Part shown: piece by piece, positions 1 through 8,365 of the stretch
Layout of the letters: each line of letters starts with the position of its first letter
Position numbering within the stretch: the stretch's first letter is position 1
Assembly (NCBI GenBank): GCA_019750135.1
Contig: JAIEOV010000031.1
Span: forward strand, 1-64,000
Source of the DNA: Reyranella sp.
GTDB taxonomy: Bacteria > Pseudomonadota > Alphaproteobacteria > Reyranellales > Reyranellaceae
Length of the DNA stretch: 64,000 bases
Direction: 5' to 3'
Program-made: the position numbers and the translations under genes
Notes under the pieces: model-generated
Seen by the model: only the letters and a program-made list of their open reading frames with translations
What the model was told of the DNA's origin: nothing
Database searches by the model: none

Positions 1-173
1 CAGCCAGCATCTTGAATCAGACTTCCGATTCCTTGGGAATCCCCTTTCGATTCTTATTTCAAGCTCGATGCTCTAGCACTGGAGGGTGGCACATGTTCAG
101 GAGTGGAACAACAGGACATACGCAACCGTGACGGGTGACCCAATCACGGTCTGGAAGACGAAACCAAGAGCTG

Positions 174-341
174 ACGAATGGGCGGCACGTAGAAGACGCC
201 TTGCCCAGCGGTCGGTCCGCCGAGGCCAAGGACGAGCTAGCCGAGCGCCTTGGCGGCGTCGAGATTGGGATCAGCCTGTACCCGATGGCCGGCCGGAACC
301 GCGGCGACTGCGATCGCCGCGGCCAACAAGAATTTGCGCAT
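174..341 (-). pseudogene. Relic of a fourth AapJ-like amino-acid binding protein
   Basis: On the minus strand an ATG at 341 opens a signal-peptide-like start (MRKFLLAAAIAVAA...) followed by NLDAAKALG, which matches the LDAIKARG that begins the mature part of the three intact paralogues just upstream in transcription. A TAG follows at 237-239. In the same frame the sequence resumes as GQGVFYVPPIR, matching the YAPPIR terminus of the intact copies, with the stop changed to CAG. I read this as an extra copy that lost nearly all of its middle by deletion. The similarity blocks are short, so a coincidental small secreted peptide of 34 residues is the alternative. Bases 1-173 hold nothing else I can support. 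Confidence 0.5.
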
Positions 342-375
342 GAACGCCCCCGAGCACGCGCTCGGATGACGGATC

Positions 376-1407
376 TTAGCGGATCGGCGGCGCGTACTGC
401 AGCCCGCCCTTGGTCCACAGATTGTTGAGGCCGCGGTCGATCTTGAGGATGGAGCCCTGGCCGACGTTGCGCTCGAAGCTCTCGCCGTAGTTACCGACCT
501 GCTTGACGATGTTGTAGACCCACTTCTCGTCGACGCCGAGCGCCTTGCCCATGCCCGGGGTGACGCCGAGGATGCGCTTGATGGCAGGGTTCTCGCTCTT
601 CAGCATCTCGTCGACGTTCTTGGAATCGATGCCGTACTCCTCGGCCTCGATCATGGCGTACTGGGTCCAGCGCACGATGTCGGCGAACTGGTTGTCGCCA
701 TGGCGGACGGCCGGCGCCAGCGGCTCCTTGGAGATGATCTCCGGCAGCACGATGAAGTCCTCGGCCTTGGCCGGCGCCGGCACGTTGGCGGCGCGGGTCG
801 CATAGAGGCTCGAGGAATCGTTGGTGTAGACGTCGCACCGGCCCGAGAAGAAGGCGGCGCGCACTTCCTCGACCTTCTCGATGACGACCGGCTTGAAGGT
901 CATCTTGTTGGCGCGGAAGTAGTCGGCGAGGTTGAGCTCGGTGGTGGTGCCGGGGGCCACGCAGACGGTGGCGCCGTTCAGCTCCTTGGCGCTCTTCACG
1001 CCGAGCTTCTTGTTCACCAGGAAGCCCTGGCCGTCATAGTAGGTGACGGCGGTGAAATCGAGGCCGAGCGCGGTGTCGCGCGTCAGCGTCTCGGTGGTGT
1101 TGTTGGACAGCAGGTCGACCTCGCCCGACTGCAGCGCGGTGAAGCGCTGCTGCGATGTCAGTCCCACGTACTTGACCTTCTCGGCGTCGCCGAAGATCGC
1201 CGCTGCAATCGCCCGGCAGACATCGACGTCGAGGCCGACCCATTTGCCCTGGCTGTCCTGCATCATGAAGCCCGCTGTGCCGGTGCCGACTCCGCAGACC
1301 AGCGAGCCGCGCGCCTTGATCGCGTCGAGATCCTTGCCGGCCATGGCGGCGGTCGAGAACACGGTCGCGGCAAATCCGGCTGCCGCCGCCATCATCACAT
1401 TGCGCAT
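376..1407 (-). CDS. Amino-acid ABC transporter substrate-binding protein (AapJ/BztA-like), copy 1
   Basis: Periplasmic binding protein for polar or general L-amino acids, 343 residues. A Sec signal peptide ending AMA-GKD is followed by the family's LDAIKARGSL start and ends GGLQYAPPIR. The start at 1407 is chosen over an upstream ATG at 1470 because GGGGCTTC lies just before it and copy 2 has the same leader. The pocket-facing segment reads LLSNNTTETLTRD where copy 3 has the more usual LLVRTTTWTLTRD, so its ligand may differ. It is the last of three tandem paralogues on this strand. No permease or ATPase of an Aap system is nearby, so it probably shares a transporter encoded elsewhere (inference). 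Confidence 0.93.
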   Translation of the reverse strand: MRNVMMAAAAGFAATVFSTAAMAGKDLDAIKARGSLVCGVGTGTAGFMMQDSQGKWVGLDVDVCRAIAAAIFGDAEKVKYVGLTSQQRFTALQSGEVDLLSNNTTETLTRDTALGLDFTAVTYYDGQGFLVNKKLGVKSAKELNGATVCVAPGTTTELNLADYFRANKMTFKPVVIEKVEEVRAAFFSGRCDVYTNDSSSLYATRAANVPAPAKAEDFIVLPEIISKEPLAPAVRHGDNQFADIVRWTQYAMIEAEEYGIDSKNVDEMLKSENPAIKRILGVTPGMGKALGVDEKWVYNIVKQVGNYGESFERNVGQGSILKIDRGLNNLWTKGGLQYAPPIR

Positions 1408-1497
1408 TGAAGCCCCTTTTTTTGCGTTTTCTCCCACAGGGAGTGTCAGCCCTCGGGGCCCTGCAAGCAACAGGCCAAATGAGGAACGGGAGGCGGC

Positions 1498-2526
1498 CTA
1501 GCGGATCGGCGGGGCGTACTGCAGGCCGCCCTTGGTCCAGAGATTGTTCAGGCCGCGGTCGATCTTGAGGGCCGAATCCTTGCCGATGTTGCGGTCGAAG
1601 CTCTCGCCGTAGTTACCGACCTGCTTGACGATGTTGTAGACCCACTTCTCGTCGACCCCCAAGGCCTTGCCCATGCCCGGGGTGACGCCGAGGATACGCT
1701 TGATGGCGGGATTGTCGCTCTTCAGCATCTCGTCGACGTTCTTGGAATCGATGCCGTACTCCTCGGCCTCGAGCATGGCAAAGAGCGCCCAGCGCACGAT
1801 GTCGGCGAACTGGTTGTCGCCATGGCGGACGACCGGCCCCAGCGGTTCCTTGGAGATGATCTCCGGCAGGATCAGGAAGTCGTCGAAGGTCCGCGGCGGC
1901 GGCACGTTGGCGGCGCGGGTCGCCGCCAGGCTCGAGGCATCGGTCGTGTAGACGTCGCAGCGGCCGGCGAAGAAGGCGGCGCGGATCTCGTCGACCTTCT
2001 CGATCACGACCGGCTTGAAGGTCATCTTGTTGGCGCGGAAATAGTCGGCGAGGTTGAGCTCGGTGGTGGTGCCGGGGGCCACACAGACGGTGGCGCCGTT
2101 CAGCTCCTTGGCGCTCTTCACGCCGAGCTTCTTGGGCACCAGGAAGCTCTGGCCGTCGTAGTAGAACACGCCGGTGAAATCGAGGCCGAGCGCGGTGTCG
2201 CGGGTCAGCGTGTAGGTGGCGTTGCCCATCACCATGTCGACTTCGCCCGACTGCACGGCGGTGAAACGCTGCTGCGAGGTGAGGGGGACGTACCGGACCT
2301 TCTCGGCATCGCCGAACAACGCCGCCGCCACGGCGCGGCAGACGTCGACCGACAGGCCTTTCCACTTGCCCTGGCTGTCGGCCAGCATGAAGCCCGCCGT
2401 GCCGATGCCGACGCCGCAATTCAGCGAGCCGCGCGCCTTGATCGCGTCGAGATCCTTGCCCGCCATGGCGGCGCCCGACAGGAGCAGGCCGGCGAGGCCG
2501 GCCGCGGCGGCGATGAACTTTTGCAT
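1498..2526 (-). CDS. Amino-acid ABC transporter substrate-binding protein (AapJ/BztA-like), copy 2
   Basis: Second tandem paralogue, 342 residues, with a Sec signal peptide (MQKFIAAAAGLAG..., cleavage near AMA-GKD) and the same domain plan as its neighbours. The start at 2526 has an AGGGGCTTC Shine-Dalgarno leader almost identical to copy 1. The segment homologous to the ligand pocket reads MVMGNATYTLTRD, different from both other copies, while the central block KKLGVKSAKELNGATVCV is nearly identical even at the DNA level. It lies 90 bp upstream of copy 1 and could be co-transcribed with it. A terminator separates it from copy 3. Confidence 0.93.
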   Translation of the reverse strand: MQKFIAAAAGLAGLLLSGAAMAGKDLDAIKARGSLNCGVGIGTAGFMLADSQGKWKGLSVDVCRAVAAALFGDAEKVRYVPLTSQQRFTAVQSGEVDMVMGNATYTLTRDTALGLDFTGVFYYDGQSFLVPKKLGVKSAKELNGATVCVAPGTTTELNLADYFRANKMTFKPVVIEKVDEIRAAFFAGRCDVYTTDASSLAATRAANVPPPRTFDDFLILPEIISKEPLGPVVRHGDNQFADIVRWALFAMLEAEEYGIDSKNVDEMLKSDNPAIKRILGVTPGMGKALGVDEKWVYNIVKQVGNYGESFDRNIGKDSALKIDRGLNNLWTKGGLQYAPPIR

Positions 2527-2597
2527 TGAAGCCCCTGTGTTTCACGACTCCCCGGCGCGAGTGTAGAGGCGCTCACTCGGCATGCAACAGTCCAAAT

Positions 2598-2626
2598 GAA
2601 AAACCGCCGCCCTCGCGGGCGGCGGT
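2598..2626 (-). terminator. Rho-independent terminator after binding-protein copy 3
   Basis: Read on the minus strand, ACCGCCGCC and GGCGGCGGT form a 9-bp stem with a 6-nt loop, followed directly by TTTTT. It lies 40 bp past the stop of copy 3 and before the start of copy 2. Copy 3 should therefore be a separate transcript and copies 1 and 2 should have their own promoter. Confidence 0.8.
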
Positions 2627-2665
2627 CTGTTTCAGTTCGATGATCTTTGGCTCAGCGGATCGCTC

Positions 2666-3691
2666 TCAGCGAATTGGGGGCGCGTACTGCAGGCCGCCCT
2701 GGGTCCACAGCGCGTTCTGGCCACGGGCGATCTTGAGCGGCGAGCCCATGCCGACGTTGCGCTCGAACATCTCGCCGTAGTTACCGACCTGCTTGATGAT
2801 GTTGTAGACCCACTTCTCGTCGACGCCGAGCGCCTTGCCCATGCCGGGCGTGACGCCGAGGATGCGCTTGATGGTGGGGTTGTCGCTCTTCATCATCTCG
2901 TCGACGTTCTTCGAGGTGATGCCGTACTCCTCGGCCTCGATCTGGGCGAACAGCGTCCAGCGCACGATGTCGGCGAACTGGTTGTCGCCATGGCGCACGA
3001 GCGGGCCCAACGGCTCCTTGGAGATGATCTCCGGCAGGATGATGTAGTCGTCGGGGTTCGGCGCGTTGGCCGCACGGGTCGAGTAGAGGCCGGAGGCGTC
3101 CGTCGTGAACACGTCGCAGCGGCCGGCGAAGAAGGCGGCGCGCACTTCCTCGACCTTCTCGATGACGACCGGCTTGAAGGTCATCTTGTTGGCGCGGAAG
3201 TAATCGGCGAGGTTGAGCTCCGTGGTGGTGCCGGGCTGCACGCAGACCGTGGCGCCGTTGAGCTCCTTGGCGCTCTTCACGCCGAGCTTCTTGTTCACCA
3301 TGAAGCCCTGGCCGTCATAGTAGTTGACGCCGGTGAAGTCGAAGCCGAGCGCGGTGTCGCGCGTCAGCGTCCAGGTCGTGGTGCGGACCAGCAGGTCGAC
3401 CTCGCCCGACTGGAGCGCGGTGAAGCGCTGCTGGGCGGTGGTCGGCACGAACTTGACCTTGTCGGCATCGCCGAAGATCGCCGCGGCGATGGCGCGGCAG
3501 GTGTCGACGTCGAGGCCCGTCCACTTGCCCTGGGTGTCGGCGGCTGCGAAGCCCGCCACGCCCGTGGAGACGCCGCAGATCAGGCTGCCGCGCGCCTTGA
3601 TGGTGTCGAGATCCTTGCCGGCATACGCCGTACCCGCGGCGCCGACCAGGGTGGCCGCGACGACGCCGGCGGCCATGTACTTCTTGAGCAT
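2666..3691 (-). CDS. Amino-acid ABC transporter substrate-binding protein (AapJ/BztA-like), copy 3
   Basis: First of the tandem binding proteins in transcription order, 341 residues. It has a Sec signal peptide (MLKKYMAAGVVAATL..., cleavage near AYA-GKD). The start at 3691 is preceded by GGGAAGGA. Its pocket segment LLVRTTTWTLTRD is closest to what I know of the AapJ family, so it may be the ancestral-function copy. It ends GGLQYAPPIR like copies 1 and 2 and is followed by a strong terminator. No transport permease is adjacent. The exact amino acids bound cannot be read from the sequence. Confidence 0.93.
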   Translation of the reverse strand: MLKKYMAAGVVAATLVGAAGTAYAGKDLDTIKARGSLICGVSTGVAGFAAADTQGKWTGLDVDTCRAIAAAIFGDADKVKFVPTTAQQRFTALQSGEVDLLVRTTTWTLTRDTALGFDFTGVNYYDGQGFMVNKKLGVKSAKELNGATVCVQPGTTTELNLADYFRANKMTFKPVVIEKVEEVRAAFFAGRCDVFTTDASGLYSTRAANAPNPDDYIILPEIISKEPLGPLVRHGDNQFADIVRWTLFAQIEAEEYGITSKNVDEMMKSDNPTIKRILGVTPGMGKALGVDEKWVYNIIKQVGNYGEMFERNVGMGSPLKIARGQNALWTQGGLQYAPPIR

Positions 3692-3833
3692 TTGTCCTTC
3701 CCTTCGTGGTTGCCTCTGCCGTCCGTCGGGCCTCAGCCGGGCCGCGGACGACGATGGCGCAATTCCTAGGCGATCAAACCGACGCGCGCAACGGCGGGCG
3801 CCGGTTCAACTGAGGCTGATTGCGGCCGCCAGA

Positions 3834-5240
3834 TTACAGGCGATCAACGTTGCGCGAGGAGAAGGGATTGTGGCTCCACGGCTCCGCACCCTGCAGGCCG
3901 CGGAAGCGGTTGCCGTCGTCCTTGGCGCCAGCGGCCTTGCGGATCTCCTGCTGCCATTGGCGGTAGGCCACCAGGCTCTCGTTGACCAGCACGCTGTTGA
4001 AGCCTTTGCCCGCGATGTAGGGCTGCGGATCGACGAACTGGCCGTTCACGATCACGGAGAAGTGCAGGTGCGGGCCGGTCGAACGGCCTGTCGAGCCGAC
4101 ATAGCCGATCAGGTCGCCCTTGCGGACGCGGCTGCCCGGGCCCATGCCGTCGGCGAAGCGCGACATGTGGGCATACAGCGTCTCGAAGCTGTCGGCGTGG
4201 CTGATCTTCACCGTGCGGCCGTAGTTGAAGTACCAGCCCTGGTGATTGATCGTGCCGTCGGCCGCCGCATAGATCGGCATGCCGGTCTTGCCTTCGAAAT
4301 CGATGCCGTTGTGGAAGCCGCCGCCGCTCGAGCGGCCGTAGTAGCGGCGCCCGCCGAACGGCGAGGAGATGCGCGCACCGCCGCTCGGCTCGGCGAGGCC
4401 GGTGTTGCCGAGCCGCTTGCCGTTCTCGTCGAACCAGCCTTCGGGCTCGTTGGGCGGCGCGAACCACCAGAACGACTTCTTGGACGAGCCTTCGCCGATG
4501 GCGGCGGCGAGGAGCCGCGACGTGCCGTCGACGGTGCGGCCCTTCCAGACCTCGACCTTGGTGCCGCCGGTCTGGAAGCCCGAGAGCGCTTCGGTCAGTT
4601 CCTTGAGCGTGGCGCTGCTGGCGCCGGTCGAAGCGAGGCTGGTCGCCAGCCCGGAGCTGCCGCTCACCTTCACAAGGCCGACCGAACCGGCCACGACCGA
4701 GCGGGCGCCGGCTCCGGCGGCCTGGGTCGTGCTCGGGACGCTCGACACGCGCTCGTCGTCGTTCGCGGTGGCGTTGGGGGCGAGCTTGTAGCCGTAGGTG
4801 CCGTCGGCGCCACGATGCAGCTCGATGGCCAGCGAGGTGGCGGAATAGAGCTGCAGGGCGACCAGGCGCTTGGGCTGGCCCGCACCCTGCGGCTGCAGGA
4901 CGGCGCGGCCGGAATTGGTGACCTTGCGGTCGAGTTGCTCGAGGGCCTTGGCGACGGCGTCGTTGGCAGCCTGGGCGTCGGCCGGATCGATGTTCAGCGC
5001 GGTGAGCTGCTCGGTCACCTGGCCATTTGCACTGATCGCGAACGGCTGGATGTCTTCGGAGGGAGCGGCCGCTGCCTTGGGCGCGGCCTTGAGATGGTTC
5101 TTATTGGGCGCCTTGATCTGGGCCATGGACCCGGCGGCGCAGACGAACTGACAGGCGGAAAAAACGAAGGTAGCTGCAATGAGGTTTGGGACGATTCGCC
5201 AGCGCTGGGCGCGTTGATCTTGCGTCGTCTTGAACGCCAT
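3834..5240 (-). CDS. M23 family metallopeptidase (LytM/lysostaphin-type)
   Basis: Secreted or membrane-anchored cell-wall endopeptidase, 468 residues. The start at 5240 (MAFKTTQDQR...) has GGAGAAGG upstream and gives an N-terminal hydrophobic segment (IAATFVFSACQF). The longer frame to 5426 adds an unlikely leader. The long middle region has no motif I recognise. The C-terminal third is the M23 domain, with the zinc ligands in HNGID (about residue 310) and HLHF (about residue 391) and the connecting YAHMSRF. Both catalytic motifs are intact, so it is probably an active peptidoglycan hydrolase. It stands alone and is divergent from the pirin gene. Confidence 0.9.
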   Translation of the reverse strand: MAFKTTQDQRAQRWRIVPNLIAATFVFSACQFVCAAGSMAQIKAPNKNHLKAAPKAAAAPSEDIQPFAISANGQVTEQLTALNIDPADAQAANDAVAKALEQLDRKVTNSGRAVLQPQGAGQPKRLVALQLYSATSLAIELHRGADGTYGYKLAPNATANDDERVSSVPSTTQAAGAGARSVVAGSVGLVKVSGSSGLATSLASTGASSATLKELTEALSGFQTGGTKVEVWKGRTVDGTSRLLAAAIGEGSSKKSFWWFAPPNEPEGWFDENGKRLGNTGLAEPSGGARISSPFGGRRYYGRSSGGGFHNGIDFEGKTGMPIYAAADGTINHQGWYFNYGRTVKISHADSFETLYAHMSRFADGMGPGSRVRKGDLIGYVGSTGRSTGPHLHFSVIVNGQFVDPQPYIAGKGFNSVLVNESLVAYRQWQQEIRKAAGAKDDGNRFRGLQGAEPWSHNPFSSRNVDRL

Positions 5241-5519
5241 CAGCCTTCTCCCGGTCCATTGAAACTCGAACTCAGCTCTCAGCGGAAACAGCGAATTCAC
5301 CGACCCATCCCCTGATCGGAGCCCCACGCCATGCCCTGCTAACCCCAAGTGTGGCCACGGATAATCCACAAGTCCAACAAAAAGTTGCAAAAATGCAACA
5401 CCCGTGAATAAGGCGTGTGAGGTCATATGCGGCGGCGTTAAAGCGCCTGACGGCCGCGCAAGCGCACGTCGGACAAGTTGTCACTGCGGACGTCGCGATA
5501 GAGGGAGTAGGAGGACAAG

Positions 5520-6401
5520 ATGGCCGATCCGATCGAGCTTCTCATCCAGGGGCGCGCTCACGAACTGGGACCGGGCTTCCCGGTGCGGCGCGTGCTGCCC
5601 AGCGCCAAGCGGCGCATGGTCGGGCCGTTCATCTTCCTCGACCATTTCGGGCCGATGGTCGTGCCGCCGGGCGGCGACGGCATGGAGGTGCGGCCTCATC
5701 CGCATATCGGGCTCGCCACCGTGTCCTACCTGTTCGACGGCGGCATCTTCCATCGCGACAGCCTGGGCTATGCCCAGCCGATCCGGCCGGGCGACGTGAA
5801 CTGGATGACCGCCGGCAGCGGCATCGCCCACAGCGAGCGCACCGACCCCGAGATGAAGCGCACCGGCTTTCGCATGCACGGTGTCCAGACCTGGGTGGCG
5901 CTGCCCAAGAGCCACGAGGAGACGGCGCCGTCGTTCGAGCATGTCGAGAAGGCCAGGCTGCCGGCCTGGCAGGACGGCGGCAGCGCGCTGCGCCTGATCG
6001 TCGGCACCTACGGCGGGCGCACGGCGCCGACGACGCACTTCTCGCCGATCTTCTACGTCGCGGTCGAGATGCCGGCGGCCGCCAAGGTCGCGGTGTCGCC
6101 CGAGCATGTCGAGCGCGCGGCCTATGTTGCCGAGGGTAGCCTGATGGTCGGCGACCGCCAGCTGACGGTGGGCGACCTCGCGGCGTTCCATGCCGGCCAG
6201 CCGGTCGAGATGATCGCCGGTCCCGACGGCGCGAAGGTCATGCTGCTGGGCGGCGCCACGATCGACGGTCCGCGCCACATCTGGTGGAACTTCGTGTCGT
6301 CATCCAAGGAGCGCATCGAGAAGGCCAAGGCCGACTGGCGCGACGGCCGCTTCGCCAAGGTGCCGGGCGACAAGGAGTTCATCCCGCTGCCGGATCGGTG
6401 A
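5520..6401 (+). CDS. Pirin family protein
   Basis: Cytosolic bicupin of the pirin family, 293 residues. The N-terminal cupin carries the metal-site pattern RPHPHIGL, a later His in IFHRD, and GSGIAHSE. The pirin C-terminal domain follows. Characterised pirins bind iron and some act as quercetin dioxygenases, but the substrate here cannot be inferred. The start is ATG at 5520 with AGGAGGA in front. It stands alone and converges on the TRAP operon, with a palindromic repeat between the two. Confidence 0.9.
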   Translation: MADPIELLIQGRAHELGPGFPVRRVLPSAKRRMVGPFIFLDHFGPMVVPPGGDGMEVRPHPHIGLATVSYLFDGGIFHRDSLGYAQPIRPGDVNWMTAGSGIAHSERTDPEMKRTGFRMHGVQTWVALPKSHEETAPSFEHVEKARLPAWQDGGSALRLIVGTYGGRTAPTTHFSPIFYVAVEMPAAAKVAVSPEHVERAAYVAEGSLMVGDRQLTVGDLAAFHAGQPVEMIAGPDGAKVMLLGGATIDGPRHIWWNFVSSSKERIEKAKADWRDGRFAKVPGDKEFIPLPDR

Positions 6402-6413
6402 CTTCTTGCCGGA

Positions 6414-6435
6414 GCGCGGACCTGGAGGTCCGCGC
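6414..6435. repeat. Single palindromic unit of the GGACCTCCAGGTCC family
   Basis: A 22-bp palindrome with 10-bp arms, GCGCGGACCT and AGGTCCGCGC, lies in the 42-bp gap between the convergent pirin and dctM genes. The same unit, including the flanking CTTGCCGGA, occurs in the nested repeats near 17.8 and 23.4 kb. Here it appears singly and may help end both transcripts. Confidence 0.75.
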
Positions 6436-6443
6436 CCCGAGCG

Positions 6444-7784
6444 TCAAGTCGGGCAGATGTAGCCGGTGCCGCTCGGGTTCTTGAAGCAGCCTACCGATTC
6501 GGGCAGCAGCAGCTTGGGCAGGTAGAGGACGACATCGGGAAACAGCACCGTGAAGGCGATGACGACGAAGAACACGATGTAGATTGGCAGCGAGGCATAC
6601 ATTGCCCGCGCGAAACTGACTCCGACGAACTTGGAGGCCACCAGCAGCGACAGCCCGTAGGGCGGCGTAATCAAGCCGAAGACGAGCGTGGTGATGATGA
6701 CCACGCCCATATGCACGGGATTGATGTTCCCGAGCTCGGTCAGCTTGTTGATGATCGGCATGAAGATGATGATGGCAGGTACGGCATCGACGAAATCGCC
6801 GATGATGACGAACAGCAGGACCAGCAGCAGCAGGATCATGCCGGCGTCGGTGCCGGCGAAATCGGCGATCCAGGCCGCGACGATGTCGGGTCCGCGCAGG
6901 TAGCCCAGCATCCAGCCGAAGGCCGAGGCGCCGGCCACGGCGGCCAGCGGGATGGCATAGAGCATCCCGGTATAGACGAAGTCCCACAGCAGGAAGCGGA
7001 TATGGCCGCGATTGAGCGCCGGGATCAGCACGACCAGGATGTAGACCGACGCGATCATGCCGGCCTCGGTCGGCGTGAACCATCCGGTCAGGATGCCGCC
7101 CATGATGATCAGCGGGATCATCAGCGGCAACGACGAGCCCCTGAGCGCCCCGGCGAACTCGCCGAAGGACGCCATCTTCTTCTTGATGCCGACGGGTCCG
7201 AAGAAATAGGCATAAATCATCAGCCCTATGCCGATCAGCACGCCGGGCACGATGCCGCCGAGGAACAGCCCGCCGATGGAGACGTTGCCGGTGGCGCCGT
7301 AGACGACCGCCATGATGCTGGGCGGAATCAGGTTCGCCATGGTAGAGGCGCAGGCGATCAGGGCGGCGGTGAAGGCGCGGTCGTAGCCTTCGCGGTCCAT
7401 CTCGGGCGCCACGGTGCGGCTCAGCACAGCGACGTCGGCTGTCGAGGAACCCGAAATGCCCGCAAAGAACATGCTGAACAGGGTGACGACCTGGGCGAGG
7501 CCGCCGCGCAGGTGGCCGACCATGGTCTGCGCCAGACGCACCATGCGTTGCGTGACGTTGGCCGAGGTCATGAGCTCGCCGACCAGGAGGAAGAACGGCA
7601 CGGCCAGCAGCGTTTCCGAATCGATGCCGTGGAACATTTGTCCCACCATCGACTGCAGGCTGATCTGCGTGAAGGCGGTGGCGACCATGACGCCGGCCAT
7701 CAAGGCGAAGGCGACCGGAACGCCCATGTAGCCAAGGCCGAGAAACAAGAAGGCCATGAGGAACAGGACGTAGCCGTTGCTCAT
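6444..7784 (-). CDS. dctM: TRAP transporter large permease (DctM)
   Basis: Large membrane subunit of a TRAP-type secondary transporter for a carboxylate-like solute, 446 residues, with about a dozen hydrophobic segments. It starts MSNGYVLFLMAF at 7784 and overlaps the small permease by 4 nt (ATGA), so the two are translationally coupled. The long open frame that runs further upstream in the same phase is antisense-like noise over dctQ. Family landmarks such as the GISGSSTADVAV region and the PPSIMAVVYG stretch are present. It is the last gene of the dctP-dctQ-dctM order. The substrate is unknown. Confidence 0.93.
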   Translation of the reverse strand: MSNGYVLFLMAFLFLGLGYMGVPVAFALMAGVMVATAFTQISLQSMVGQMFHGIDSETLLAVPFFLLVGELMTSANVTQRMVRLAQTMVGHLRGGLAQVVTLFSMFFAGISGSSTADVAVLSRTVAPEMDREGYDRAFTAALIACASTMANLIPPSIMAVVYGATGNVSIGGLFLGGIVPGVLIGIGLMIYAYFFGPVGIKKKMASFGEFAGALRGSSLPLMIPLIIMGGILTGWFTPTEAGMIASVYILVVLIPALNRGHIRFLLWDFVYTGMLYAIPLAAVAGASAFGWMLGYLRGPDIVAAWIADFAGTDAGMILLLLVLLFVIIGDFVDAVPAIIIFMPIINKLTELGNINPVHMGVVIITTLVFGLITPPYGLSLLVASKFVGVSFARAMYASLPIYIVFFVVIAFTVLFPDVVLYLPKLLLPESVGCFKNPSGTGYICPT

Positions 7785-8329
7785 TCGACGAGCTCGCGCA
7801 GGTCGGCGGTGTCTTCCGGCCCCTCGAAGCCGTTCTTCCAACCGTTGACCAACTGCTCGACGGCGAACAGCGCGATCAGGGCCCCCGCCAGCGGCACGCT
7901 GGCCGTGTAGAAGGTGAGGGGGATCAGCGAGGGCATGCGGAAGCTGCCGAGGTCGAGGATGGCGTTCTTGTAGCCGAACCACACCATGGCCAGCGCCACA
8001 CACAGCACGACGAGGCGGTTGAAGCTCTCCATGAAGGTGCGCTTGGGGCCTCTCAGGCGCTTCGTGATCTCGACCAGATAGAGATGGTCGTTGCGCCGCG
8101 CCGCCGCGGCCATGCCGATGAACACACCCCAGGCAAAGAAGCCCGTCGTCACCTGTTGCAGCCACAGCCACGGTGCGCCGATCTCGCGCGTCACGACATC
8201 GAGGAACACCGAACCCGTGAAGCCGATGATCGACACGCCGCAGAGGACCATCAGGGCAGCCTCCAGCGGATCCAGCGCCTTCCACTTGAGATGACGATGG
8301 CGCTGGAGGACGAGGGTGCGGTTACTCAT
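7781..8329 (-). CDS. dctQ: TRAP transporter small permease (DctQ)
   Basis: Small membrane subunit, 182 residues, with four hydrophobic segments and the typical WLQQVTTGFFAWGVF and family core motif ARRNDHLYLVEI. It works with DctM and the periplasmic DctP in sodium- or proton-driven uptake. The start at 8329 lies 36 bp after the dctP stop, and the 3' end overlaps dctM by 4 nt. Order and spacing support a single dctPQM operon. Confidence 0.92.
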   Translation of the reverse strand: MSNRTLVLQRHRHLKWKALDPLEAALMVLCGVSIIGFTGSVFLDVVTREIGAPWLWLQQVTTGFFAWGVFIGMAAAARRNDHLYLVEITKRLRGPKRTFMESFNRLVVLCVALAMVWFGYKNAILDLGSFRMPSLIPLTFYTASVPLAGALIALFAVEQLVNGWKNGFEGPEDTADLRELVE

Positions 8330-8365
8330 GACAACGCGTGTGTCCGGCAGGAGCGACCGTTCGGA

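Noticed and set aside
59-418. Open frames on both strands over bases 59-428 (about 85-120 codons)
   Set aside because: They have no family features and one strand's short frame is better explained as a binding-protein relic.
6711-7910. Long plus-strand frame antisense to dctM and dctQ
   Set aside because: Composition is His/Asp/Arg-rich, typical of reverse reading of GC-rich membrane genes, and both sense genes are clear.
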